Assembly (NCBI GenBank): GCA_017475405.1
Contig: JAFVFN010000014.1
Span: 44,652-108,651, forward strand
Direction: 5' to 3'
From: Elusimicrobiaceae bacterium
GTDB lineage: Bacteria; Elusimicrobiota; Elusimicrobia; Elusimicrobiales; Elusimicrobiaceae
DNA: 64,000 nucleotides
This document shows positions 34,665 to 42,493 of this stretch, piece after piece. Every line of letters starts with the position of its first letter. The first letter of the stretch is position 1. The translations under genes were made by a program, and so were the position numbers. The notes under the pieces are model-generated. The model had not been told where the DNA came from, made no database searches, and worked only from the letters and a program-made list of their open reading frames with translations.

Positions 34665-35459
34665 ATGGCACAAAACCCGATGTTTAACGAACAGGCTTTT
34701 AAACGCGCCAAGGCCGAGCATCAACGCAGTTTCGCTTCGCCAACGCAAGAAGAATATACCGAACCCATGCATTTGGTACGCGGAGAAGACGCTGCTTCCT
34801 CCGTTATGACACTACAGGGAACCATTAATAAAACATTTTTCTTACTGCTGATCTGTATGATAGGCGGTATGATGAGCTGGACACACCCGCAGGCATTTTT
34901 ATCTTATTTTTGGCTGATTGCCATCGGGGTATTTGGACTGGCTTTTTGGACGTTTTTTAAACCGACGGTCTCCGGGTTTACGGCTCCTATTTATGCGTTG
35001 TTAGAAGGGTTTTTATTAGGGGCCGTATCGGCACTTTATAACGCACAGTGGAACGGCATCGTATTTAACGCAGTGGCCGTTACCATGCTCGTGTTTTTCT
35101 TTATGCTGGCGCTGTACCGCTTTCAGGTGATCCGGGTAACGAGCGGGCTTATAAAGGGAGTAGTTGCCGCCACACTGGCTGTTTGTGTGTTATACCTAGG
35201 TTCTTGGATCTTGTCGCTGTTTGGCGTCAGCACGGCGTATTTGACTTCTTCGTCACCGTTATCTATCGGGATCAGCGTAGTGGTATGCGCAGTCGCAGCG
35301 TTTAATTTTCTGTTGAACTTTGAGTTTATTAATCAAATGACGGGCAAATATGCAGCCCCCAAATATATGGAATGGTACGCCGGGTTGAGTTTGCTGGTTA
35401 CCCTCGTATGGCTGTATATTGAAATCCTGAACCTGTTAGGTAAAATAAATAGGCGCTAA
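34665..35459 (+). CDS. Bax inhibitor-1/YccA family membrane protein
   Basis: 264 residues from ATG 34665 (AGGAGG 7 bases upstream; the longer upstream frame has no ribosome site). It has seven hydrophobic helices. The motif PIYALLEGFLLGAVSALYNA and the final FINQMTGKYAAPKYMEWYAG with a pair of acidic residues match the BAX inhibitor-1-like family (YetJ/YccA), some members of which are pH-gated calcium leak channels. The N-terminal 50 residues are cytosolic. It is monocistronic and ends before a terminator. Confidence 0.87.
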   Translation: MAQNPMFNEQAFKRAKAEHQRSFASPTQEEYTEPMHLVRGEDAASSVMTLQGTINKTFFLLLICMIGGMMSWTHPQAFLSYFWLIAIGVFGLAFWTFFKPTVSGFTAPIYALLEGFLLGAVSALYNAQWNGIVFNAVAVTMLVFFFMLALYRFQVIRVTSGLIKGVVAATLAVCVLYLGSWILSLFGVSTAYLTSSSPLSIGISVVVCAVAAFNFLLNFEFINQMTGKYAAPKYMEWYAGLSLLVTLVWLYIEILNLLGKINRR

Positions 35460-35525
35460 TCTGGGCCGTGCCTCGGCAGCACAGGAATTTTATCGTCATG
35501 TTTGAACGTAACTTATAATTCTTTG

Positions 35526-35551
35526 AACCCCGCTTTACGCGGGGTTTTTTA
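35526..35551 (+). terminator. Intrinsic terminator before pgk
   Basis: AACCCCGC (35526-35533) / GCGGGGTT (35539-35546) followed by TTTT. Confidence 0.85.
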
Positions 35552-35629
35552 ACAGAAACCGGCTTCATATTTGATATAATAATAATGTAAAGTTGTCTTG
35601 AATGACTATTTTATTACAAGGAGTAAGCT

Positions 35630-36823
35630 ATGAATTTTAACAGCATCAAAAAAATCCAGGACATGGATTTAAAAGATAAAAAAGTCCTGGTGCGCGTCGA
35701 TTACAACGTACCGTTAAAAGACGGTAAAGTTGATAACAACAAACGCATTGTCGCTACCGAAAAAACCATTAAACATTTACTCGCCAATAACTGCCGCGTC
35801 GTGCTCGTTGCCCACTTGGGACGCCCGAAAGGGCAGGTAGTACCGGAATTTAGTTTAGCTCCGGTTGCTGCCGAAGTAGAAAAATTATTCGGAGTACCCG
35901 TGCATTTTGCAAAAGACTGCATCGGTGAAGAAGCCGATAAAGTAGTTGCAGCTACCAAAAACGGTGAAATTGCCCTCTTGGAAAACTTGCGTTTCCATCC
36001 CGAAGAAGAAAAGAACGATGCCGAATTTGCCAAGCAGCTCGCCAAACACGGTGAAATCTTTGTACAGGAAGCCTTTGGCACCGTACACCGTGCCCATGCT
36101 TCTACCAGCGCTGTAGCCGATTATTTGCCCGGCTGCGCAGGTTTTTTGGTACAAAAAGAAGTTGAATTTTTAGGTAAAGCTCTGGAAAACCCGGCCCGCC
36201 CGTTTGCCGCAGTTATCGGCGGAGCCAAAGTATCCGATAAAATTTTACTTTTAAACAACTTACTCGATAAAGTAAACGTCCTAATTATCGGCGGCGGAAT
36301 GGCCTATACGTTCCTCAAAGCCAAAGGCATGGAAATCGGTAAATCGTTGGTAGATGATACCAAGATTGACGAAGCCAAACAGGTCATGGACAAAGCCGCG
36401 GCCAAAGGCGTCAAGATGCTCATGCCGATTGATTTTCGCGTATCCAAAGAGTTTTCTGAAACTGCAACGGCTACCGAAGTAGACGTTATCCCGGCTGATA
36501 TGGAATCTATGGACATCGGACCCAAAACCGAAAAATTGTTCCGCGAAGAACTCTTACAATGCAAAACGATTTTCTGGAACGGCCCGATGGGTGTATTTGA
36601 ATTCCCGAACTTCGCTAAAGGCAGCTTTGCTATTGCCGATGCCATGATTGAAGCCACCAAAAACGGTGCGATTTCTATCATCGGCGGGGGGGACAGCGTA
36701 AACGTCCTCAAGAAAGGCAAAATCAATCAAAAAGACTTCTCGCACGTTTCTACCGGCGGTGGTGCCAGTATGGAATTTGTGGAAGGCAAAGAACTGCCCG
36801 GTTTAGTAGCCTTAGCTAAATAA
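35630..36823 (+). CDS. pgk: Phosphoglycerate kinase
   Basis: 397 residues, normal for bacteria. The N-terminal substrate domain has VLVRVDYNVPLKDG, HLGRPKG and LLENLRFHPEEE. The nucleotide domain has FAAVIGGAKVSDK, IFWNGPMGVFE and the closing IIGGGDSVN and HVSTGGGASMEF. It makes ATP from 1,3-bisphosphoglycerate. It has AAGGAG and its own promoter, and here stands alone rather than with gap or tpiA. Confidence 0.97.
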   Translation: MNFNSIKKIQDMDLKDKKVLVRVDYNVPLKDGKVDNNKRIVATEKTIKHLLANNCRVVLVAHLGRPKGQVVPEFSLAPVAAEVEKLFGVPVHFAKDCIGEEADKVVAATKNGEIALLENLRFHPEEEKNDAEFAKQLAKHGEIFVQEAFGTVHRAHASTSAVADYLPGCAGFLVQKEVEFLGKALENPARPFAAVIGGAKVSDKILLLNNLLDKVNVLIIGGGMAYTFLKAKGMEIGKSLVDDTKIDEAKQVMDKAAAKGVKMLMPIDFRVSKEFSETATATEVDVIPADMESMDIGPKTEKLFREELLQCKTIFWNGPMGVFEFPNFAKGSFAIADAMIEATKNGAISIIGGGDSVNVLKKGKINQKDFSHVSTGGGASMEFVEGKELPGLVALAK

Positions 36824-36861
36824 ACCGAACATGTGTGGAAAATTTATGAAGTTGCCCACTT

Positions 36862-36886
36862 TCAGCCCCTCTTTTGGAGGGGCTGA
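36862..36886 (+). terminator. Hairpin after pgk
   Basis: TCAGCCCCTC / GAGGGGCTGA stem with a short T-rich loop. The downstream tail is GTCATG, not a T-run, so it may be a processing or attenuated terminator. Confidence 0.5.
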
Positions 36887-36949
36887 GTCATGTTATAATG
36901 AGCCATAACAGTTCCAAGTTATATAATTATTTTTAATTACAAAAACACC

Positions 36950-37048
36950 AAGTTCCTGTAAAAAAGTGTAAATTTCGCTTGAAAGTTCCTGTAAAAAAAT
37001 GTAAAAATATATAAAAAGTTCCTGTAAAAAAGTGTGAATTTTTGACTA
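36950..37048 (+). repeat. Three direct repeats with an exact 33-bp period
   Basis: AAGTTCCTGTAAAAAA begins at 36950, 36983 and 37016, each followed by (A/G)TGT(A/G)AA. The first about 24 bases of each 33-bp unit are conserved and the rest diverges. There is no gene over the array. A period close to three helical turns puts all copies on the same DNA face, as for operator or iteron arrays. The TGTAAA core recalls the operators at the ATPase promoter (30912-30967). Confidence 0.75.
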
Positions 37049-37071
37049 AAATCCAAATAAAATAAGTATTT

Positions 37072-37205
37072 TTTGAAAACAAATATTACTTTCATACAAG
37101 AGCTTCACTATTAATCTTAAAAAAGTCGGTTTACCAATATCTGATCCTGTACGAATTTTTCCACAAAATAAAACATTCTGCTTATGTGAAATAGATGGGA
37201 ATTAA
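37072..37205 (+). pseudogene. Possible remnant of a protein-coding gene downstream of the 33-bp repeats
   Basis: A frame is open after a stop near 37070 and encodes SYKSFTINLKKVGLPISDPV and RIFPQNKTFCLCEIDGN, stop 37203-37205. The composition is protein-like, and the KxGLPISxPxRI...NKTF order is faintly like the C-terminal region of AAA/DUF4143 ATPases. There is no usable start, so it is probably debris. Low confidence; the rest of 36887-37205 is AT-rich. Confidence 0.3.
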
Positions 37206-37718
37206 CTAAGGCAGCCTATAATAAGTCCCGTTAGAATTTGTTGCGTACTCCTGAGCGCCCATGCTTTGGCAGGCCTTTTTTCCTGATTCAAAATTAGAAC
37301 CACAATAACGTTTATCAAACCTGAAACTATCTTCAATAAACAGTTTCTTTTCTTCATCATCGTTCAATATGAAGACATATACAGAATAGTTGCCGTTTGG
37401 TTTATCAGTATATATTCTTACTTTAAAATTATTCGCACAATCATAAACAGTATTTTTTTCACTTGTCTCCTCTACATTTAATTCACAATTTCCTATTTCA
37501 ATATCTAGGCCCTCCAATGTTTTAGCATACTCCGAGTTTGCAATATAATATATTCTTTGGGCATCTCTCACAGCTTTCGCGAGTACTACGGCCTGTGTTA
37601 AACGACTTTTTAGTACAGCTATTTGATATTGCGGTACAGCCACCGCTGCCAAAATACCTATAATTAACACAACTACAAGTAATTCGATGAGGGTAAACGC
37701 TTGTTTATTTGATTTCAT
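37206..37718 (-). CDS. Type IV prepilin / pseudopilin (T-tract promoter class)
   Basis: 170 residues. SNKQA then FTLIELLVVVLIIGIL (Ala at -1), AAVAVPQYQIAVLKSRLTQ. The box is IYYIANSEYAKTLEGLDIEIG. The globular part is Lys/Asp/Glu-rich (NDDEEKKLFIEDS) with two disulfide-compatible pairs (NCELN...YDCAN, YCGSN...KACQSMG). The first 30 residues and the promoter are nearly the same as in the pilin at 40182-40646. AAGGAG precedes the ATG. Confidence 0.92.
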   Translation of the reverse strand: MKSNKQAFTLIELLVVVLIIGILAAVAVPQYQIAVLKSRLTQAVVLAKAVRDAQRIYYIANSEYAKTLEGLDIEIGNCELNVEETSEKNTVYDCANNFKVRIYTDKPNGNYSVYVFILNDDEEKKLFIEDSFRFDKRYCGSNFESGKKACQSMGAQEYATNSNGTYYRLP

Positions 37719-37753
37719 AATTTCTCCTTATATGTTTTTATCTCTATAAAGAG

Positions 37754-37781
37754 AAAATATCAAAAAAAAAAAACAAGTCAA
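37754..37781 (-). promoter_or_regulatory. Promoter with 12-T spacer of pilin 37206-37718
   Basis: On the minus strand TTGACT (37776-37781), TG, 12 T, GA, TATTTT (37754-37759), spacer 16 bp. Confidence 0.72.
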
Positions 37782-37827
37782 GCTCTTTTATTTGTATAAT
37801 ATAATTACTTACTTTTAGGAGAATACC

Positions 37828-38121
37828 ATGTACGGACTTATTTTAACCATTCATTTTATTGCTTGTATTTTACTGATTTTAATCGTTTTACTTCAAAGCG
37901 GAAAAGGCTCTGCTGCCGGTATTTTTGGTGCTTCCGGTGCGGACAATTTATTTGCCAGCCCAACTGCTTTTAACGCTATTAATAAATTCACGGCCGTACT
38001 CGCCGTTATCATTATGTGCACCTCTATTGCATTAACCATTGCTTCTAACAAAGCCAAACAAAACTCTGTGTTAGATAACGTAGAAATCCCGGTGTCTGCC
38101 CCGGCTACTCCGGCTAAATAA
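37828..38121 (+). CDS. secG: Preprotein translocase subunit SecG
   Basis: 97 residues. The two-helix SecG layout is clear: LILTIHFIACILLILIVLLQ, then SGKGSAAGIFGASGADNLFA, then NKFTAVLAVIIMCTSIALTI, with the signature LLQxGKGxxxGxxFG-like loop. It assists SecYEG in export, which all the secreted proteins here require. AGGAG is 8 bases before the ATG, and TATAAT lies at about 37795. A strong terminator follows. Confidence 0.95.
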   Translation: MYGLILTIHFIACILLILIVLLQSGKGSAAGIFGASGADNLFASPTAFNAINKFTAVLAVIIMCTSIALTIASNKAKQNSVLDNVEIPVSAPATPAK

Positions 38122-38138
38122 TCAAAATCTTGTATGTT

Positions 38139-38166
38139 AAAAATCCCCACTAACGTGGGGATTTTT
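38139..38166 (+). terminator. Intrinsic terminator after secG
   Basis: AAAAATCCCCAC (38139-38150) / GTGGGGATTTTT (38155-38166), perfect stem. Confidence 0.88.
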
Positions 38167-38174
38167 ACTTTTTT

Positions 38175-38256
38175 ATGCTGCCAAAATGCTGCCACCCGTT
38201 TGCTTTTTCTTTCGCGTTTTCTGCGGGTTCCACGCATTTATTTTCTCGACGTAAAA
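38175..38256. other. Possible relic attachment region next to tRNA-Leu
   Basis: It carries ATGCTGCC at 38175-38182 and 38186-38193 (11-bp step) and a 19-mer at 38238-38256. Both match sequences next to tRNA-Arg (2071-2155). The doublet has the same orientation and distance (about 111 bp) relative to its tRNA in both places. No integrase fragment is seen here. Confidence 0.4.
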
Positions 38257-38304
38257 GAGGGCCTTTTTAAAGTTTTCACCTTAAAAAAGCCCTCAGAATA
38301 AACC

Positions 38305-38386
38305 TGCGCAGAGAGGGACTCGAACCCTCAAGCCTTGCGGCATGCGCCCCTCAAACGCACGCGTATACCAATTCCGCCACCTGCGC
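38305..38386 (-). tRNA. tRNA-Leu (anticodon GAG)
   Basis: Class II tRNA with a long variable arm. The acceptor stem is GCGCAGG with CTCTGCGC, and the D-loop is GGCGGAATTGGTATACGC. The anticodon loop TTGAGGG gives GAG. The T arm is GAGGG-TTCGAGT-CCCTC. CCA is not encoded. It is preceded on its strand by the promoter region of leader RNA copy 5 (divergent). Confidence 0.93.
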
Positions 38387-38487
38387 GACAATCTTAAATT
38401 GAGTACTTGATTATTGTATCAAAATTTACGCTTATACGCAAGATAAATTTTATGTTATAATAAAAGTGTAGTAATAAAAATTTAAAT

Positions 38488-38693
38488 CTGTTTTTGGATC
38501 CGTTAAAAACGGAGAGTCGTTATAAACACGGGCTCTTGCACTCCAGAAACAGCCAATTTAGGTACAAAGCCAATATAGGTAGCTCCTACATTAGTTTTGT
38601 ACTGAATGTTTACCGTTCCTGTTTACAGGAGTGGTAAACTACGGCTGTTTTGTATGAGCTCGTGCAAGAGCCTCAGAGAAACAGCCGTTTTTT
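38488..38693 (+). ncRNA. Pilin leader RNA, copy 5
   Basis: P1 is CTGTTTTTGG 38488-38497 with CCAGAAACAG 38543-38552 (one G-U). P2 is CCGTT/AACGG 38500-38512. P3 is GTT/AAC. P4 is GTACAAA/TTTGTAC enclosing TAGG/CCTA. P5 is TTTACC..TTCCTG/CAGGAA-like with GGTAAA. P6 is ACGGCTGTTT 38641-38650 with AAACAGCCGT 38679-38688, then T5. The variable pair is GGCTCTTGCAC 38531-38541 with GTGCAAGAGCC 38662-38672 (11 bp). The promoter has the extended -10 TGTTATAAT (38453-38461). Confidence 0.85.
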
Positions 38694-38733
38694 GGTTTCA
38701 TAAACAGCGATAAAAAACTTAGGAGAAAATATT

Positions 38734-39264
38734 ATGAAACTAAATGCAAAAGCCTTTACATTAATTGAACTGCTCGTCGTTGTATTGATTATAGGAATAT
38801 TAGCCGCAATTGCTTTGCCACAATATCAGTTAACAGTCACAAAGAGTCATTATGCTACTATAAAACATTTGGCACAAAGTATTGCACAGGCTGAAGAAGT
38901 GTATTATTTAGCAAACGGTGAATATAGTACGGTACAAGAGAATTTAGATATTTCCATGCCTGATGGCTGGGATCCGGAAAAAAGTAATGCTAACGAGTAT
39001 AAGTATAAAAACATGGATTGCGGAGGAGGTCTTTCCAGTGTGGCATGTCGTTACCATAATGGAAATATTGCAATTTCCTATCGTATCAAATTACAACATC
39101 CTCAAGAAGAATTAGAATACGATCATGCAGTGTGTATTGCAGAAAGAACCACTCCCGAAAAACCAATTGAAGCTTCATGGATCCAAGCTCGTGTATGTCA
39201 GTTAGAAACAGGCAAAAACATCGCGGATAAAACTAGCGCTGATTGGTTGCAATACTATTACTAG
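38734..39264 (+). CDS. Type IV prepilin / pseudopilin
   Basis: 176 residues. NAKA then FTLIELLVVVLIIGIL (Ala at -1), AAIALPQYQLTVTKSHYATIK. The box is VYYLANGEYSTVQENLDISMP. The tail RVCQLETGKN and AVCIAERTT place it in the QVC-x-ETG subfamily with 8155, 21448 and 54456. AGGAG is 10 bases before the ATG. It is under leader RNA copy 5. A leaderless transporter gene starts 25 bp after its stop. Confidence 0.92.
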   Translation: MKLNAKAFTLIELLVVVLIIGILAAIALPQYQLTVTKSHYATIKHLAQSIAQAEEVYYLANGEYSTVQENLDISMPDGWDPEKSNANEYKYKNMDCGGGLSSVACRYHNGNIAISYRIKLQHPQEELEYDHAVCIAERTTPEKPIEASWIQARVCQLETGKNIADKTSADWLQYYY

Positions 39265-39288
39265 TATTAGAAATTATATAATTTAAGT

Positions 39289-40173
39289 ATGAATTATTCT
39301 GCATTAACGGCTGCCTGGATTTGTTGGGCCTTAGTAGGTCTCTCACCCATTATGGGTAAATATGCCGCCGGACTAATCAGTCCGGCCGTACTTGTGTTTT
39401 TAGGTACATTACTGGGCGTATTATATTTTGCACCCTGGATTACCAAGAACCATAAGTGGGGGGAACTGTTTGCTAAAAAAACCTGTTGGCAGTTTCTGTT
39501 CATCGGCACCTTTGGCACGGCACTGCCGTTCACGGTATTTTTAATTGCCTTGCATTATACGACTCCGGGAAACGCCGCGATTTTACAGCAAAGCGAACTG
39601 ATTTATTCCCTGATCTTTGCCGCTATTTTCTTAAAAGAATACCCCGGCCGCGGACAATTGGGGGGGAGTGCTCTGATTGTACTGGGGGTACTGATTATTC
39701 TTCTTAAAGAACAATATACCCCGCGTTGGACCGGGGACCTGCTCATTGTCGGCAGTACATGGATGCTCCAAGCGGGTTCTACCGTAGCTAAAAAACTGCC
39801 CAAACATTTGGATTATCGTGTCATCGGCATGGCACGCAACCTGTTTGCCCTGCCGGCCCTTATTGTCATTTTAAGTATTATGTATGCCCTGCACCAACCG
39901 TTTACATTTAGGCCTACGGCTACGGCCTTTGTGGTGCTCGGGTACACGGGACTGTTAAAATACGGACTGGCCATGGTCGTTTGGTACAAGGCCATCCGCG
40001 CGTTAGATCTTAGTAAAGTAACCGCTATTTATTTATCATATCCGGTATTATCTTTGTTGCTTTCTGCTATGCTCGGATTAGATACTATTACACTGCATCA
40101 AGTAGCGGGACTTCTCATTACCTGTGCGGGAGCCTATTGGGTTAGTTTGACTGTGCAAAAAGAAGGACATTAA
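39289..40173 (+). CDS. EamA/DMT-superfamily transporter (copy 1)
   Basis: 294 residues with ten hydrophobic helices in two five-helix halves. The repeated signature FIALHYTTPGNAAILQQSEL...YSLIFAAIFLKE and, in the second half, YKAIRALDLSKVTAIYLSYPVLSLLLSAMLGL are EamA-domain motifs. The substrate (amino acid, metabolite or drug) is unknown. TATAAT (39277-39282) ends exactly 6 bases before the ATG and there is no Shine-Dalgarno sequence: a leaderless gene. It is paralogous to 40738-41634; a minus-strand pilin lies between them. Confidence 0.88.
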   Translation: MNYSALTAAWICWALVGLSPIMGKYAAGLISPAVLVFLGTLLGVLYFAPWITKNHKWGELFAKKTCWQFLFIGTFGTALPFTVFLIALHYTTPGNAAILQQSELIYSLIFAAIFLKEYPGRGQLGGSALIVLGVLIILLKEQYTPRWTGDLLIVGSTWMLQAGSTVAKKLPKHLDYRVIGMARNLFALPALIVILSIMYALHQPFTFRPTATAFVVLGYTGLLKYGLAMVVWYKAIRALDLSKVTAIYLSYPVLSLLLSAMLGLDTITLHQVAGLLITCAGAYWVSLTVQKEGH

Positions 40174-40181
40174 AATACAGA

Positions 40182-40646
40182 TTAGTGAAACAGTTCCCAA
40201 TGATTATCGTCCAAGTCGCTTTTGGTGCCAAATTGATTACATAGCGTACTCGATCGGCACCAATGTTTGCCAACATATTTGATAGTTTCTTCAGTTATAT
40301 TTTGGGCTACAGGTTGTTTCATAGAAAACTCAAAGAACGGCAGTTTCAAACCTGCGGACAGTGGATATGCGTAGCAATGCTGGCGATCTACACACACGAA
40401 CCGATAATATTTCCCTGCTGAAATTTCTACATCCAACTCGGCAATATTATTGGTATAAGTACCGTTTGCCAAATAATATACTTCTTGAGCATCTGTAATC
40501 GCTTTTAAGTTGCTGATTGCTTCTGATGCACGTGCCTTTCTAACTGCCACTTGATACTGCGGTACAGCCACCGCTGCCAAAATACCTATAATTAACACAA
40601 CTACGAGTAACTCGATTAATGTAAACGCCTGTTTATTTGATTTCAT
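40182..40646 (-). CDS. Type IV prepilin / pseudopilin, shortest (T-tract promoter class)
   Basis: 154 residues from ATG 40644-40646, chosen because AAGGAG lies 9 bases upstream; the frame extends to 40712 but through the promoter. SNKQA then FTLIELLVVVLIIGIL (Ala at -1), AVAVPQYQVAVRKARASEA. The box is VYYLANGTYTNNIAELDVEIS. The cysteines are CVDRQHC and WCRSSTLC. It is inserted between the two EamA paralogues, with its stop only 9 bp from the end of the first. Confidence 0.92.
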   Translation of the reverse strand: MKSNKQAFTLIELLVVVLIIGILAAVAVPQYQVAVRKARASEAISNLKAITDAQEVYYLANGTYTNNIAELDVEISAGKYYRFVCVDRQHCYAYPLSAGLKLPFFEFSMKQPVAQNITEETIKYVGKHWCRSSTLCNQFGTKSDLDDNHWELFH

Positions 40647-40684
40647 AATTTTTCTCCTTATATTATTTTGATCCTTATAAAGAG

Positions 40685-40712
40685 AAAATATCAAAAAAAA
40701 AAAACAAGTCAA
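40685..40712 (-). promoter_or_regulatory. Promoter with 12-T spacer of pilin 40182-40646
   Basis: On the minus strand TTGACT (40707-40712), TG, 12 T, GA, TATTTT (40685-40690), spacer 16 bp. The divergent leaderless promoter (TATAAT 40726-40731) is only 13 bp away. Confidence 0.72.
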
Positions 40713-40737
40713 GTTCTCTAATTAGTATAATATAGAT

Positions 40738-41634
40738 ATGTTTAAAGTTTTACCTGTGTATGCGATTTGGCTTGCTTGGTTAGCCACGTCTATTAACGTA
40801 GTCATTTCTAAGCTAGCGGTACCGTATGTTACGTCGGCCTTATTTTTACTGTTGGCCTGTCTGCTGGCAACCGTATGTTTTCGTATTTATTTCGGTAACA
40901 ACGGCGAATGGCAGAAACTCTTTCGCAAAGACGTATGGCCCAAAGCCTTGGGGATGGGAACTTTCGGAACGGCACTTCCGATGACGATTTTTATGGTAGC
41001 ACTTAATTACACGACCCCCGTCAATGCGTCCATTGCCAACCAGTTTGAAATGATTTACTCTCTGGTCCTGTCAGCCATTTTACTTAAAGAGCGTCCCACG
41101 CTTAAACAAATCGGCGGCTCGGTACTTATTTTGATGGGTGTGGTACTTATTGTACTGGAAGGGGGAACCACTCTGCAGGCCAAAGGTGATTTAATGGTAG
41201 TCGGCTGTTTGTGGATGTACCAAATCAGTCATATTTTTGCCAAAAAACTACCCTCTGATTTAGGACCACATACCATCGCTGCAGCGCGTGCCTTTTACGC
41301 CATGCCGGCACTGCTAGTGCTGTGCGTCAGCTTATATTTTATTCAAGGACCGTTACTGTTTAATGTGCAGTCCGCTACGCTTTGGATTGTGCTGATAATG
41401 AGCGCAATCATCAACTATTTTTTAGGCAATTCTTATTGGTATCAGGCCATTCGCAATATGGATCTGAGTAAAGCCACCGCGATTATCTTATCGTATCCGG
41501 TCATGACATATGTGTTATCGGTTGCCTTGGGACAGGACCGTATTACGCTAGCCAAAGTAGTCGGCATGATCCTGGCCGTAGGCGGTGCTTATATTGTTAC
41601 CGGAATTGTTAAAACCAAAGGAGCCAAGCAATGA
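40738..41634 (+). CDS. EamA/DMT-superfamily transporter (copy 2)
   Basis: 298 residues, ten helices, clearly homologous to the transporter at 39289: FMVALNYTTPVNASIANQFEMIYSLVLSAILLKE and YQAIRNMDLSKATAIILSYPVMTYVLSVALG occupy the same places. Residues in the helices differ enough to suggest another substrate. TATAAT (40726-40731) is exactly 6 bases before the ATG, so it is leaderless. Its last codons overlap the HAD gene by 4 bp (ATGA), so the two are in one operon. Confidence 0.88.
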   Translation: MFKVLPVYAIWLAWLATSINVVISKLAVPYVTSALFLLLACLLATVCFRIYFGNNGEWQKLFRKDVWPKALGMGTFGTALPMTIFMVALNYTTPVNASIANQFEMIYSLVLSAILLKERPTLKQIGGSVLILMGVVLIVLEGGTTLQAKGDLMVVGCLWMYQISHIFAKKLPSDLGPHTIAAARAFYAMPALLVLCVSLYFIQGPLLFNVQSATLWIVLIMSAIINYFLGNSYWYQAIRNMDLSKATAIILSYPVMTYVLSVALGQDRITLAKVVGMILAVGGAYIVTGIVKTKGAKQ

Positions 41635-42482
41635 AAAAACTCGTTTTATTTGATTTAGACGGAACCCTCGTAACGACCGGCGGTGCCGGTTGCCGGGCAC
41701 TGGCCAAAGGGGCCGAAAAACTCTACGGCAAAAAACCTGTCTTTGAACATGCGTTAATTTCCGGACGCACGGATTTGGATAACTTTAACATCGTATACGG
41801 GCTCTTGCATAAAGGGAAAAAACCGTCCGTTGCCGAAATAAAAAAACTGCACAAAGCTTATGTTGACCAACTCCCGCAGGAAGTACATGCGTTAGTACGC
41901 AGCAAGAAGTACGACAAAATTGCCGGCGTGGATAAATTTTTGCAAACCCTTTCCAAAGATAAAGATATTGTGATCGGGTTGGGAACCGGCAACGTGGAAG
42001 AAGGTGCTTACATTAAGTTGGAACCCAGCGGGCTGGGAAAATACTTTGCTTTCGGTGGATTTGGAACCGACGGGCATACCCGTGAAGAAATGCTGCAGGC
42101 TGCTGTGAAACGAGCCGAAAAAAAATATAAGACGAAATTTACGCCCGATCAGGTATACGTAATCGGAGACACCCACCGCGATATTTGCGCGGCCAAAAAC
42201 TGCGGGTTCCACAATGCCGTGATTACCACCGGACTGGGAGACCCCAAAAAGATCCTGCGCGCCGCAGCGGAACTGGAAGAAAAAGATTTTACGGACATGA
42301 CCTCGTGGCGTGTCTGGTTGGGTCTGAAAACAGATCCCAAAGGTGTCAAACGCGGCAACTATATTATGCCGGCCAGTGCCATTGAGCATGTGTTTTTCAG
42401 CAGGACAGGCATTGATGAAGATCGTCTGAAAATGCTGCGTATCAAAAAATATTCCGATCTGGAATCCGGCACCATCATGTAA
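41631..42482 (+). CDS. HAD-superfamily hydrolase, phosphoglycolate-phosphatase-like
   Basis: 283 residues. HAD motif I is FDLDGTLVTTGG, motif II lies in GLGTGN (position of the usual S/T), the conserved Lys is in the middle, and motif IV is VIGDTHRDICAAKNCG. The cap is the helical C1 type. After about residue 225 there is an extra 60-residue basic tail (WRVWLGLKTDPKGVKRGNYI) not typical of Gph. The substrate is unknown. It starts inside the end of the transporter gene (ATGA) and is followed at 11 bp by the cyclodeaminase-like gene. Confidence 0.83.
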   Translation: MKKLVLFDLDGTLVTTGGAGCRALAKGAEKLYGKKPVFEHALISGRTDLDNFNIVYGLLHKGKKPSVAEIKKLHKAYVDQLPQEVHALVRSKKYDKIAGVDKFLQTLSKDKDIVIGLGTGNVEEGAYIKLEPSGLGKYFAFGGFGTDGHTREEMLQAAVKRAEKKYKTKFTPDQVYVIGDTHRDICAAKNCGFHNAVITTGLGDPKKILRAAAELEEKDFTDMTSWRVWLGLKTDPKGVKRGNYIMPASAIEHVFFSRTGIDEDRLKMLRIKKYSDLESGTIM

Positions 42483-42493
42483 AGAGGTAAACT

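Noticed and set aside
36950..37048. Possible CRISPR array in the 33-bp repeats
   Set aside because: Only three units, the conserved block passes straight into degenerate copies rather than unique spacers, and there are no cas genes.
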